Below, in pieces: positions 17,418-26,141 of a stretch of 64,000 nt of DNA. This DNA is from Hellea sp. (GTDB lineage Bacteria; Pseudomonadota; Alphaproteobacteria; Caulobacterales; Maricaulaceae): assembly GCA_028224375.1 (NCBI GenBank), contig JAOIVW010000004.1, positions 1-64,000 on the forward strand, read 5' to 3'. The stretch's first letter is position 1, and each line of letters starts with the position of its first letter. The notes below the pieces were generated by a model. That model did not search any database, had not been told where the DNA came from, and saw only the letters and a program-made list of their open reading frames with translations. Position numbers and translations under genes: made by a program.

Positions 17418-18200
17418 CGCCACAACGCGCTCAAACCCGTATTTTTTAAACGCATTTATCCGCTCTGGCGAGGTTTCGCCGCCGACCAAAAGTGCCATGT
17501 CAGGGCCAGAACGAGGCGGCTTTAACGTCAAATTTTTTAATACGCTCTCGACTCGCCGCGCAATAGCTGGGCCGCTATCAATCCATTGAACGCTTTGCGG
17601 GACGCTGGATTTAAGTTCTTTGCGTAATAGCGGGAAATGGGTGCAAGCGAGCACAACGGCGTCAATATCTGCGCCGTGGCGTCCACTAAACATCGGCGCG
17701 AGTTCGGTCTTAATCCACTCAGAATCTACAGGCTTTCCCGCTAATTTCTTTTCCGCGATATCAACGAGGTTGACGGAGCCTTGTAAAATGACATGGCAGT
17801 CATCCGCAAAATCATTGATCAGATCATCGACATAACGCCGCTGAACGGTTCCGGGCGTGCCGAGAACAGCAATTGTTTTTGTACGCGAGGCAGCGGCGGC
17901 GGGTTTAATCGCGGGCACAACGCCAATGACAGGAATGTCCACGGCGGCGCGGATTTCTTTCAGGGCGGTCGTTGAGGCCGTATTACAAGCGATGACGATG
18001 ATATCAGGATTTATGGCCTCGCTAAGTTCCCACAGCAATCCGGGCAGGCGCGCTTTTAGCTGGCTTTCCGTCTTTTCGCCGTAAGGCCGAAAAATATCAT
18101 CAGCAACATAGCTCATCTGTAAACTCGGCAATCGCTTACGGATTTCGGCAGCTACTGATAAGCCGCCAACGCCTGAATCAAATATAAGTGCATGTCCCAT
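17406..18200 (-). CDS. murI: glutamate racemase
   Basis: Converts L-glutamate to D-glutamate for peptidoglycan. 264 residues, the family norm. The catalytic cysteines are both visible: CNTAS (residues about 72-76) and ACTHFP in the second half. The N-terminal FDSGVGGLSV block, the GEKTESQLKARL segment, and an RRYVDDLI block are also conserved. I place the start at the ATG at 18200 after AAGG. An in-frame ATG at 18245 would add 15 non-family residues. Confidence 0.93.
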   Translation of the reverse strand: MGHALIFDSGVGGLSVAAEIRKRLPSLQMSYVADDIFRPYGEKTESQLKARLPGLLWELSEAINPDIIVIACNTASTTALKEIRAAVDIPVIGVVPAIKPAAAASRTKTIAVLGTPGTVQRRYVDDLINDFADDCHVILQGSVNLVDIAEKKLAGKPVDSEWIKTELAPMFSGRHGADIDAVVLACTHFPLLRKELKSSVPQSVQWIDSGPAIARRVESVLKNLTLKPPRSGPDMALLVGGETSPERINAFKKYGFERVVALMP

Positions 18201-18289
18201 ATGACCTTGCTGAACCCATCCCGTTACTAAAGTCTTATGACACATAAATTGAGTTTATTTTTAGGCGGCGGCGAGGCATAGCAGCGCCA

Positions 18290-19765
18290 ATGAGAAATTA
18301 TCAAAAATGGACGCTTTGGCTGATTGCCGCGCTGCTTGTCTTTCGAGTCGGAGCTTTGCTAATTTCGCCATTGGGATTGCACGGCGATGAGGCGCAATAT
18401 TGGGCGTGGTCTAAGGATTTGGATTGGGGCTATTTCACTAAGCCGCCGCTTATTGCCTGGACCATATGGGCCACGACGTCTATTTTCGGAGACGCGGAAT
18501 GGGCGGTGCGGTTATCCTCGCCTGTCCTGCATTCCATTACAGCCTTTGTTATTTTTCGCACGGCGCGATTAGCCTTTGATGCCAAAACAGGTTTTTGGGC
18601 GGCGGCGATTTATCTGCTGATGCCTGCTCTGTGGCTGTCCTCAGGCATTGTCAGCACCGATGTGCCGCTACTGCTGTGTTGGGCTTTGGCAATGAATGCG
18701 TGGCTGCATTTGCGCGTTAAAGCGACATGGCCACGCGCTATTCAGCTCGGCGTGGCTGTCGGATTTGGACTGTTGGCGAAATATGCGATGTTCTTCTTCT
18801 TGCCTGCGCTTGGCCTGGCTTTTCTCTTTGATAAGCCGTCTAGAAACGGATTAAATAATCTTAAAGGCTATGCGGCAGGCCTCATCACATTCTTGATTTT
18901 TCTGCCTAATATTCTTTGGAACTTTGCGCATGATTTCGCGACGGTTACGCATACGGCGGAAAATGCCAATATGCAGGGCGGCATACCGTTTCACCCGTCA
19001 GAGCTTGGCACATTTTGGGTGGATCAACTCGCAGTTTTCGGGCCTGTCACATTCGTGCTTTATGTTCTGGCGCTTATCGCCGCCATGCGCAAAAAATTAG
19101 ATAAGCCCGCCATGTGGGTTGCGCTGTTCGGGTTAAGCCCACTTTTAATTATTTCGCTTCAAGCTCTGCTCTCGCGCGCTAATGCAAATTGGGCGGTTAC
19201 GACTTATATTGCGGGCTCTATTTTGACAGCGCATTACGCCGTGAAATTTTGGCCGAGGCTAAGCCGTTGGCTCGTGGGCGGGATTGGGTTTCAATCTGTT
19301 TTCAGCCTAGTCGCTGGGATAGCCCTTCTGAGTCCGATATTGACTGACGCCGTGGGCCTGAGCAATTCGGTTAAACGATTACGGCAATGGCCGGAGACTG
19401 TGAAAGTTGTCGAAGACATCTATGCCCAAGGGCATGACGGCCGCGCTTACGCGACGCTGGCGATTGATAAACGTATTATTTTTTATGATTTATATTATTA
19501 TGGCCTAGCAGAAAAAGTGCCGATGAAAATGTGGATGTATGAAGCGTCCCCGACAAATCATGCCGAACTCACATATCCGCTGCCTGCGCAAGAAGGGCCT
19601 GTTTTAATCCTAAATTATTACGACCACTATGAAGATGAGTTGCGCGAGGACTTTAAGCGGCTCGACAGGTTGCCCGATATAGATATCGAGCTTGGCGGCG
19701 GGAAACGGCGTAAATTGCGGGTCTGGGCCGGCTATGATTACACGCCGACCACAGGCCGCAAATAG
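18290..19765 (+). CDS. GT39/ArnT-like membrane glycosyltransferase
   Basis: A 491-residue polytopic protein with a PMT_2-type domain. The first periplasmic loop carries the acidic motif HGDEAQYWAW (residues 30-39), followed by KPPL, the hallmark of lipid-linked sugar transferases such as ArnT. About 10-12 helices follow, and a soluble C-terminal tail of about 120 residues. Likely role: transfer of a sugar from a polyprenyl phosphate donor to lipid A, polysaccharide or protein. It is divergent from murI. Confidence 0.82.
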   Translation: MRNYQKWTLWLIAALLVFRVGALLISPLGLHGDEAQYWAWSKDLDWGYFTKPPLIAWTIWATTSIFGDAEWAVRLSSPVLHSITAFVIFRTARLAFDAKTGFWAAAIYLLMPALWLSSGIVSTDVPLLLCWALAMNAWLHLRVKATWPRAIQLGVAVGFGLLAKYAMFFFLPALGLAFLFDKPSRNGLNNLKGYAAGLITFLIFLPNILWNFAHDFATVTHTAENANMQGGIPFHPSELGTFWVDQLAVFGPVTFVLYVLALIAAMRKKLDKPAMWVALFGLSPLLIISLQALLSRANANWAVTTYIAGSILTAHYAVKFWPRLSRWLVGGIGFQSVFSLVAGIALLSPILTDAVGLSNSVKRLRQWPETVKVVEDIYAQGHDGRAYATLAIDKRIIFYDLYYYGLAEKVPMKMWMYEASPTNHAELTYPLPAQEGPVLILNYYDHYEDELREDFKRLDRLPDIDIELGGGKRRKLRVWAGYDYTPTTGRK

Positions 19766-19808
19766 GCTTACTTTTTAGTCGTTAACAGCGCTAGACCTAA
19801 GTCAGACG

Positions 19809-20432
19809 TTATTTCGAACCCCAGAGCTGTTTTACGCGGGCGTCACGGCCACAGCCTTTACGATAAAATTCATATCTGCGAGGGTTCTTCAAGTAATACT
19901 CTTGGTGATAATCCTCGGCATCCCAGAATTTTGTGGCGGGAAGAACGGGCACAATAATCGGGTCAGCAAATGGTTTTGTCTTTTTGATCTCAGCTTCTGA
20001 AGCTTCCGCCATTTTAATTTGGTCAGGGCGCGCATAAATAGCAGGGGTATAGGCATGACCCTTGTCACAGAATTGACCACGGCTATCTGTTGGATCGATG
20101 TGGTGCCAATAATAATCTAGCAATTGGTCATAAGAGACAATTGTTGGGTCATAAATAATTTTAGCCGCTTCGCGGTAGCCGGGGTGGTTGCGATAGGTCG
20201 GGTTTTGTATCTCTCCGCCTGTATAGCCGGACACAGCATCAATAACGCCAGGAAGTTTTTCAAAATCGGATTCCACACACCAGAAACAGCCGCCTGCAAA
20301 AATAGCCGTATCAGTCTGGCCCGAGAGTTTGACATCTGTTGTAGATGCAGTCTCAGTCGGCGGTTCCGCGCTTTGAGCTGAGGTACAAGCTGCCAGAGCA
20401 ACCGCGAATGTAATAGCAATAAAATGTTTCAT
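19809..20432 (-). CDS. msrA: peptide-methionine (S)-S-oxide reductase, predicted lipoprotein
   Basis: Repairs oxidised methionine residues. 207 residues with an N-terminal lipoprotein signal (AVALAAC lipobox, Cys at residue 16), so it acts in the periplasm. The catalytic motif GGCFWC lies near residue 48, followed by ESDFEKLPGV, SGYTGG, and the HPGYREAAKIIYDP block. A GQFCDKGHAYTPAIY segment marks the C-terminal half. It follows the photolyase gene on the same strand. Confidence 0.92.
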   Translation of the reverse strand: MKHFIAITFAVALAACTSAQSAEPPTETASTTDVKLSGQTDTAIFAGGCFWCVESDFEKLPGVIDAVSGYTGGEIQNPTYRNHPGYREAAKIIYDPTIVSYDQLLDYYWHHIDPTDSRGQFCDKGHAYTPAIYARPDQIKMAEASEAEIKKTKPFADPIIVPVLPATKFWDAEDYHQEYYLKNPRRYEFYRKGCGRDARVKQLWGSK

Positions 20433-20440
20433 AAAACCTC

Positions 20441-20476
20441 ACTTATAGAATTGCGATAACTTATAGAATTGCGATA
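20441..20476 (-). repeat. 18-bp perfect tandem duplication upstream of msrA
   Basis: ACTTATAGAATTGCGATA occurs twice head to tail (20441-20458 and 20459-20476), ending eight bases before the msrA start. A third partial copy (AAATTGCGAT) lies near 20503. It sits in the msrA leader or promoter. Confidence 0.9.
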
Positions 20477-20511
20477 AAAGAGCCAATAACAATGTCGTCA
20501 CAAAATTGCGA

Positions 20512-21930
20512 TTATTCACGCGTAGCTTTGTAAGCGGCTAAGGCTCGCTCTCGGGCTACTTTGTGATCCACAATAGGCTTAGGATAACTTTCGCCTAAAT
20601 TAACGCCCGCTTCTTTTAAAACCAAGGCGGGTGCGTCCCAGGGACGATGAATAAATTTATTAGGCAAATGCTTTAACTCCGGCACAAATTTGCGGACGTA
20701 ATCGCCATTGGGGTCAAATTTCTCGCCCTGGGTGAAAGGATTGAAAATACGGAAATAGGGCGCTGCATCGGCTCCGCTCCCGGCCACCCATTGCCAACTG
20801 GCGGCATTACTGGCGGGGTCTGCATCGACCAGCGTATCGTGAAACCATTTCTCGCCTTCACGCCAATCAATGAGCAGATGCTTAATCAGGAAACTCGCCG
20901 TCACCATGCGCACGCGGTTATGCTGCCATCCCGTCTGCCAAAGCTGGCGCATGCCGGCATCGACAAAAGGATAGCCCGTTTGGCCCTTTTGCCACCGGCG
21001 CAAATTTTCCTCATTCGGATTCCATTCAAAGGCATCGAAATCAGATTTGTAGTTTTCACTAGCAAGTTTTGGGTTGTGGTAGAGCAGCACATAGGAAAAT
21101 TCTCGCCATCCAATTTCGGAGAGGAATTTACGAGCTTTATCAAGGTCGCCTTTACAGGCCTGCCAAATTTGTTTGGGTGATATTTCTCCGAACGCTAAAT
21201 GTGGGGATAGTTTCGAGGTGCCGTCTTCTTTGTCAGGACGGTTGCGATCATCAGAATAATTACTGACGGGGCCGTCTAAGAACTGCTTGAGAGCCTTGGC
21301 TGCGCCTTTGCTGCCAATGGTCCAATAGGGGGACATTTTTGACCCCCAATCTGGCGAGGTGGGGAGAAGCTTAAAGCTTTCCAGAGCCTCGCTTTTTATC
21401 TCGCCCTCAAATGAAGATATTTTTTTCGGCGCGGGCAAAGGCTTGCTCGTATCAATGCTCTCTTGGGCCATGCGCCAATAAGGGGTGAAGACTTTATAAT
21501 AGCCGCCCGTTTTTGTTTCCACGGACCAAGGCTCTGAGAGCAGGTTAGCGCGAAAGCTTTTTATGGTTAGACCGCGTTCAGTCAGGTCCGATTTAATAGC
21601 TGTATCAATCTCGCGGGGGTTTTCCTCATAGCGCCGATTCCAGTACACGCTATCCGCGCCCGTGTCTTCGATTAGCATATCCAGAATGCGGTAGGCTTGG
21701 CCTTTGCGCAAAATAAGCTTGGCCCCAATTTTTTTCAGATCTGCTGTCAGGGACTCAAGACTATGATGAAGCCACCAGTGACTGGCTCCGCCAAGCTCGC
21801 GCTCTTTATCTGTTTCAAAAACGTAAAGACAAATGACGGGCCGTCCTGTTTTTGCCGCTTCAGAAAGCGCGGGGTTATCAGCGACACGTAAATCGCGGCG
21901 AAACCAAACTATAATCGGGACTTTAGACAT
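20512..21930 (-). CDS. phrB: deoxyribodipyrimidine photolyase (cryptochrome/photolyase family)
   Basis: Light-driven repair of cyclobutane pyrimidine dimers. 472 residues. The N-terminal antenna domain (1-130) begins with VWFRRDLRVADNPAL. The C-terminal FAD domain carries the conserved SKLSPHLAFGEISPKQIW, the WREFSYVLLYH and the WNPNEENLRRWQKGQTGYPF segments. The DAGMRQLWQTGW, HNRVRM and NAASWQWVAGSGADAAPYFR blocks complete the substrate and FAD site. The start is the ATG at 21930, 30 bp after the homoserine dehydrogenase gene on the same strand. Confidence 0.93.
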   Translation of the reverse strand: MSKVPIIVWFRRDLRVADNPALSEAAKTGRPVICLYVFETDKERELGGASHWWLHHSLESLTADLKKIGAKLILRKGQAYRILDMLIEDTGADSVYWNRRYEENPREIDTAIKSDLTERGLTIKSFRANLLSEPWSVETKTGGYYKVFTPYWRMAQESIDTSKPLPAPKKISSFEGEIKSEALESFKLLPTSPDWGSKMSPYWTIGSKGAAKALKQFLDGPVSNYSDDRNRPDKEDGTSKLSPHLAFGEISPKQIWQACKGDLDKARKFLSEIGWREFSYVLLYHNPKLASENYKSDFDAFEWNPNEENLRRWQKGQTGYPFVDAGMRQLWQTGWQHNRVRMVTASFLIKHLLIDWREGEKWFHDTLVDADPASNAASWQWVAGSGADAAPYFRIFNPFTQGEKFDPNGDYVRKFVPELKHLPNKFIHRPWDAPALVLKEAGVNLGESYPKPIVDHKVARERALAAYKATRE

Positions 21931-21960
21931 ATAGACTATACGCGCAAGCCTGTCATTTGG

Positions 21961-23616
21961 TTACAAATAAGTCGCGGAAATATCGAATAAATCCGCCATG
22001 ACGGATTCAGTAGTGGGCCAACGGCCTGCGCCTTTGCCGCGGATTTTATATTGGTCGCCATCGTCAAAATAGAAAATAGCGTGGGCTTCCTCGCCTTCGG
22101 CTTGCGCGATAAAATTGTTTAAAGACAAATCCTTTAATTCCAGCGCTGCATTAAATCCATTGCGGTCTTTCCAGCAGGTCGAGATGCGTTTCATCGCGCC
22201 TTTGGGCGGGGATGTCGGCGCGAAATCGCGAATTGTATCGAGCGGAACATCGTCTTGGGTGATTGTTTCTCCAAACCCTAGAAGCGCCACGAGTCTTATC
22301 TTGGCGGCGCTGTCATGTCCGTCAACATCGGCTGTCGGGTCGGCTTCGGCAAAGCCTTTATCCTGCGCTTCTTTAAGCGCGTCAGCGTAGTTTTTCCCCG
22401 CGCTGATTTCATCGAGCATATAATTTGTCGTCCCGTTGAGTAGCGCTTCGACGCGGGTGATGCGGCCGCGCTCACGAATGCACATTTCCAGAACGGGCAT
22501 ACCGCCGCCCGCCGCCGAAGAAAACATAAGCTGCGCGCCTTTGTCTTTGGCAAAATCGATGAGCTCTTGCCCGCCTGCGGCAATGACTTGTTTATTCGCG
22601 CTGACAATATGGACGCCTTTTTCCAATAAGGTTTTGCAATGGCCTAAGGCGGGCTCAATGGGGCCTGACACATCGATAAAGATGTCGGGTTTTGCCGCGA
22701 TGATACCGGCAATGTCTGTCGTCAGCTCTTCAGGCTTATAGCCTTGGTCAATATATTTAGCCGGATTCCGCACCATGATTTTGACCATCTCAAATCGGTC
22801 TAAATTAGCTTTGACGCGGCGATAAACACCGCCGCCGACAATGCCGCAACCGAGCATCGCCACGCGGAGCTTTTTGGGCGCAGGGATAGCGGAAAGGCTG
22901 GTCGTCTTGTCGCAAATCGTTGTGTAGCTGGGAATTCCAGGCTTTCCGATATCAAATTTTATGTCGTGTTCTTGCGCAAAATCGAGCGCTTTGGGCGAGA
23001 CAAGAGGGCCGGCTTTGGTGCGGGCATCAGCATAAGAAATGCGGTCATAACGCTGCGGCGCGGCTCCAGCTGATTTCGGGTCTTTATCAAAAACACCCTC
23101 AACATCTTTAAGCAGCTTGGCTTTTATCCCGAGGCGCTTGGCGACGTAAATCGCCGTCATATCCGCCCCGCCTTGGGTGAGCAAAACGCTGCGGTCTTTT
23201 TCGCCAATCGCGACATGTCCGGGCATGACGACAATATCGTGGTTCTTTAAATCGTCTTCGAGCTGTTCAACATTCAAATCAATAAGGGTTGCATTGCGCG
23301 CTTTCAGGCCAAGGTCACGGGCTTGGCGGACAAAGGCAGGCGCGCCGATACGTTCAAGGGCCAAAGCCAAAAGAGCGGCAGAACGGCGCTCGCCCAGCTG
23401 TATCAATTCCGGCAGATTTTTCGCCGCGCCATCAGGGCCAATTTGCCGGGCTTCGGCCATCAGCATATCCGTCTGGTCACCTTGGGCCGAGGTCACAGCG
23501 ACAACATTTTGGCCTTGGCGGTAATGGCGATAAATCTCGCTGGCCGCATGGGTGTAATCATCCAAGCTGCGCAAAACGCTATGACCAAAATTCAGAACAA
23601 TGACCGGGACGGGCAT
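21961..23616 (-). CDS. homoserine dehydrogenase with N-terminal aspartate-kinase-like domain
   Basis: A 551-residue fusion. Residues 1-235 follow the amino acid kinase fold of aspartate kinase (LGERRSAALLALALER, LTQGGADMTAIYVAKRLG, DVEGVFDKDPKSAG). However, the kinase P-loop lysine block KFGGTS reads NFGHS, so the Lys is lost. Residues 245-551 form homoserine dehydrogenase: NAD site MLGCGIVGGGVY, SANKQ, LLNGTTNYML and GFAEADPTADVDGHDSAAK. There is no ACT domain, so no obvious feedback site. It makes homoserine for Thr and Met. The kinase part may be structural or regulatory. Confidence 0.85.
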   Translation of the reverse strand: MPVPVIVLNFGHSVLRSLDDYTHAASEIYRHYRQGQNVVAVTSAQGDQTDMLMAEARQIGPDGAAKNLPELIQLGERRSAALLALALERIGAPAFVRQARDLGLKARNATLIDLNVEQLEDDLKNHDIVVMPGHVAIGEKDRSVLLTQGGADMTAIYVAKRLGIKAKLLKDVEGVFDKDPKSAGAAPQRYDRISYADARTKAGPLVSPKALDFAQEHDIKFDIGKPGIPSYTTICDKTTSLSAIPAPKKLRVAMLGCGIVGGGVYRRVKANLDRFEMVKIMVRNPAKYIDQGYKPEELTTDIAGIIAAKPDIFIDVSGPIEPALGHCKTLLEKGVHIVSANKQVIAAGGQELIDFAKDKGAQLMFSSAAGGGMPVLEMCIRERGRITRVEALLNGTTNYMLDEISAGKNYADALKEAQDKGFAEADPTADVDGHDSAAKIRLVALLGFGETITQDDVPLDTIRDFAPTSPPKGAMKRISTCWKDRNGFNAALELKDLSLNNFIAQAEGEEAHAIFYFDDGDQYKIRGKGAGRWPTTESVMADLFDISATYL

Positions 23617-23715
23617 AGCAACCTCTTTAAAACAAGGCGTGCTGACTATGAGCGTGGGCGGCCCAAGTCAATAAGGTCGCATTGTTTTAAAAATAAAAGG
23701 GACTATTTGAAGGGT

Positions 23716-24090
23716 ATGAGTACGGACACACATATCGATAAATGGCCCGCCTTAAAAAGGGGTCTCCAAGGCAAATGCCCCAATTGCGGAGAGGCCAAGC
23801 TCTTTCGCAGCTATCTCAAGCAGGTGGAGCATTGCCCGTCTTGCCATGAGAATTGGGGAGAGGTGAGGGCTGATGATGGCCCGGCTTGGGCGTCTATGCT
23901 TGTGGCTGGACATGTCCTCGCGCCGTTTTTCTATTTTATTACCTTCCGCATGGACATGCCCGATTGGGTGCGGACATTGGCATTAGTTCTTGTCGGCGTT
24001 GGGATATGTCTTGCCGTTTTGCCGCGCATGAAGGGGCTGTTCATAGCGCTCATCTGGAGCACCCAAGCCCCGACCTCGACACGAGAATAA
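23716..24090 (+). CDS. DUF983 family membrane protein
   Basis: A 124-residue protein common in Alphaproteobacteria. It has two N-terminal CxxC zinc-ribbon-like pairs (GKCPNCGEAKLF and CPSCHENW) and then two membrane helices (residues 55-105). The function is unknown; in relatives it is often near haem or cytochrome oxidase genes, which is not so here. The ATG at 23716 follows GAAGGG at good distance. Longer in-frame starts overlap the antisense dehydrogenase gene and are rejected. Confidence 0.85.
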   Translation: MSTDTHIDKWPALKRGLQGKCPNCGEAKLFRSYLKQVEHCPSCHENWGEVRADDGPAWASMLVAGHVLAPFFYFITFRMDMPDWVRTLALVLVGVGICLAVLPRMKGLFIALIWSTQAPTSTRE

Positions 24091-24174
24091 GCAACATGAC
24101 ATATGTTGAATCCGTGCTTAGAAGCTGACTTGATAAAGCTTGTAAATTATCGCTTAGGTTGTTATTGAGGTTGT

Positions 24175-24996
24175 ATGAAAAAATCTAATGCTGACAAATT
24201 AGTAAGATCCACAGTTAAAATTGATATTGTTATAAGTGGTCAGACCGTGGGTTCTGGATCTGGTTTATTTATGATGCTTCATCCTTACGGCGATGAACAG
24301 TTTGCTCCCGTTGTAGTTACAAATAGGCATGTTGTTGAAAAGGGAGATGAGTTTCTACTTCGTTATAAACGTACTGATGGAGCAATTGTGACTTCAACTA
24401 CACCTCAATCGGCAATAGTTTTTCATCCTGAAAAAGATATAGATCTAGCAATCATACCAGTTTCTTTGGAAACAGTTAAGCAGGAGTTTGGCGCATTAGT
24501 CTCTTTCATTTCTGATAAGGATATTTTAAGGGCAGGCGAACTTAAAAATCTTACAGCTATAGAGGACATCTACATGATAGGTTATCCTAATGGTCTTATT
24601 GATAAATCTAACTTCTATCCAATTGTTAGAAAAGGCGTTACCGCAACGCCAGTTTTTGAAAATTACTCAGACACACCAACTTTTTTAGTTGATTGTGCTT
24701 GCTTTCCTGGGTCTTCTGGCTCTCCCGTTTTTATTTTTGACAAAATAGGCTTCATGGATAAGCATAATGATATGCACCTCGGTAAACTTCGCTTTGGGCT
24801 ATTGGGTTTTCTTTTTGCTGGTCCTGTGTTTACTGCTACGGGTGAAATTAAATCAGAGATTCCTCCTGAAAACCTATCTGATATTGTAAAAACTCCGCTT
24901 ATGATGAATCTTGGCAATGTAGTTAAAGCAGAAAAGGTTTTAGATTTTTATTCTCAAATCGTAGCTGAAGTCGAAAAACCAATTAACAACAGTTGA
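24175..24996 (+). CDS. trypsin-like serine peptidase domain protein, AT-rich
   Basis: A 273-residue protein without signal peptide or PDZ domain. A chymotrypsin-fold triad is visible: His in TNRHVV (residue about 51), Asp in DIDLAIIPV (about 98) and Ser in FPGSSGSPVF (about 182). The family resembles cytoplasmic stand-alone trypsin-like peptidases found in mobile or defence-type neighbourhoods. Codon and base use is clearly more AT-rich than the flanking genes, suggesting transfer. It lies alone between DUF983 and the S-box. The start is the ATG at 24175. Confidence 0.75.
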   Translation: MKKSNADKLVRSTVKIDIVISGQTVGSGSGLFMMLHPYGDEQFAPVVVTNRHVVEKGDEFLLRYKRTDGAIVTSTTPQSAIVFHPEKDIDLAIIPVSLETVKQEFGALVSFISDKDILRAGELKNLTAIEDIYMIGYPNGLIDKSNFYPIVRKGVTATPVFENYSDTPTFLVDCACFPGSSGSPVFIFDKIGFMDKHNDMHLGKLRFGLLGFLFAGPVFTATGEIKSEIPPENLSDIVKTPLMMNLGNVVKAEKVLDFYSQIVAEVEKPINNS

Positions 24997-25025
24997 TTTG
25001 CTCTTCTACTTCCTTCATACCCCCA

Positions 25026-25127
25026 ATCTCATCAAGACCGACGGAGGGACAGGCCCTATGAAGTTGGAGCAACCTTGTTTTCAAACAGTTGGTGCTAAAT
25101 CCTGCGGTTAAGACCGAAAGATGATAA
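25026..25127 (+). ncRNA. S-box (SAM-I) riboswitch
   Basis: The conserved S-box core is present in order: GGAGGGACAGGCCCTATGAAG, GCAACC, then GGTGCTAAATCC, with a closing P1 helix (TCATC near 25028-25032 with GATGA near 25121-25125). It precedes metX and metB, which fits methionine control. Downstream, GGCG-AGG-CGCC (25129-25139) and TTCCG-TAAT-CGGAG next to the metX ribosome site could form the expression platform. Confidence 0.9.
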
Positions 25128-25187
25128 AGGCGAGGCGCCGTTATTTTCTCTTACCGCAATTTTGGTTCCGTAATCGGAGGTGTGGCG

Positions 25188-26141
25188 ATGCCGCGCGATA
25201 TTAAAGTTAGTCTAGGCGACAATGTTTTACAGCGCGGATGCGTGCTGAAAGATGATGTCGTCATGGGACGGCTTTATGGCAATGAAGAAGCCCCTGTGAT
25301 TGTCGTGATGGGTGGAATTTCTGCCTCGCGCTTTATCGCAGATGGCGGAAAGCTTAATCGTGGCTGGTGGTCGACCTTGGTGCGTGAGGGCGGACCGATT
25401 GATTTAAATAAATTTCAAGTACTCGGAATAGATTTCGCGCCCGCCGTTGAAAGCGATAACCGTCCTGACTGCATCACCACCCATGATCAGGCGGCGCGGC
25501 TAAAAAAATTACTTGATGCTCAAGGTATATCTAAAGTCGCCGCCATCATAGGCAGTTCCTATGGCGGGATGACGGCGCTGGCCTTTGCCCATGATTATTC
25601 TGACGCGGTCGGGAAGCTTTGTATCATCGGCGCGGCGCATAAGCCTTACCCCATTGGCGTGGCGTGGCGCGGTATTCAGCGGCGAGCCGTGAGATTAGGG
25701 ATAGAGGCAGGCCGTCCCAAAGAGGGCATGAAGCTTGCGCGTGAGCTCGCCATGACGACCTATCGCACCGCCGAAGAATTTGCTGACCGATTTGATTTGG
25801 CGGAAACCGCGACCTCGCCCTCGCAATTTGATATTTGTGATTATCTCGGCTCGCGCGGCGATGCCTTTGCCGAGCTGATGGATGCAGAGCGGTTTTTGGC
25901 CTTGTCGGAGTCAATTGACCTACACCGCGTCGAACCCGAAGCGATTACTACGCCGACACTGCTGATGAGCGCGATTTCAGACCAGCTCGCCCCGCTCACC
26001 GATATGCGCGAGCTGCGCGACCGCCTAGGCGGGCCAAGTGAGCTCTTCACCTTCACTTCGCTTTATGGCCATGATGCGTTCCTAAAAGAATATGACGCGA
26101 TGGGCCCAAGGCTTGCGGAATTTTGTGGGGGTTTAATGTGA
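25188..26141 (+). CDS. metX: homoserine O-acyltransferase, MetX family
   Basis: Activates homoserine for methionine synthesis. 317 residues, alpha/beta hydrolase fold, at the short end of the family. The nucleophile elbow is GSSYGGM (Ser near residue 123); the acid and base of the triad are in SAISDQLAP and LYGHDAFLKE. Because metB follows, the acyl group may be succinyl, but the sequence alone does not settle succinyl against acetyl. The ATG at 25188 is 7 nt after GGAGG; an in-frame GTG at 25182 is less likely. It is controlled by the S-box upstream. Confidence 0.88.
   Translation: MPRDIKVSLGDNVLQRGCVLKDDVVMGRLYGNEEAPVIVVMGGISASRFIADGGKLNRGWWSTLVREGGPIDLNKFQVLGIDFAPAVESDNRPDCITTHDQAARLKKLLDAQGISKVAAIIGSSYGGMTALAFAHDYSDAVGKLCIIGAAHKPYPIGVAWRGIQRRAVRLGIEAGRPKEGMKLARELAMTTYRTAEEFADRFDLAETATSPSQFDICDYLGSRGDAFAELMDAERFLALSESIDLHRVEPEAITTPTLLMSAISDQLAPLTDMRELRDRLGGPSELFTFTSLYGHDAFLKEYDAMGPRLAEFCGGLM

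Noticed and set aside
23323-23715. Longer N-terminus for the DUF983 protein
   Set aside because: The extension overlaps the antisense homoserine dehydrogenase gene and carries no family sequence; the ATG at 23716 has a ribosome site.
24175-24996. HtrA/DegP-type periplasmic protease
   Set aside because: It has no signal peptide, no membrane helix and no PDZ domain, so it is a different trypsin-like type.
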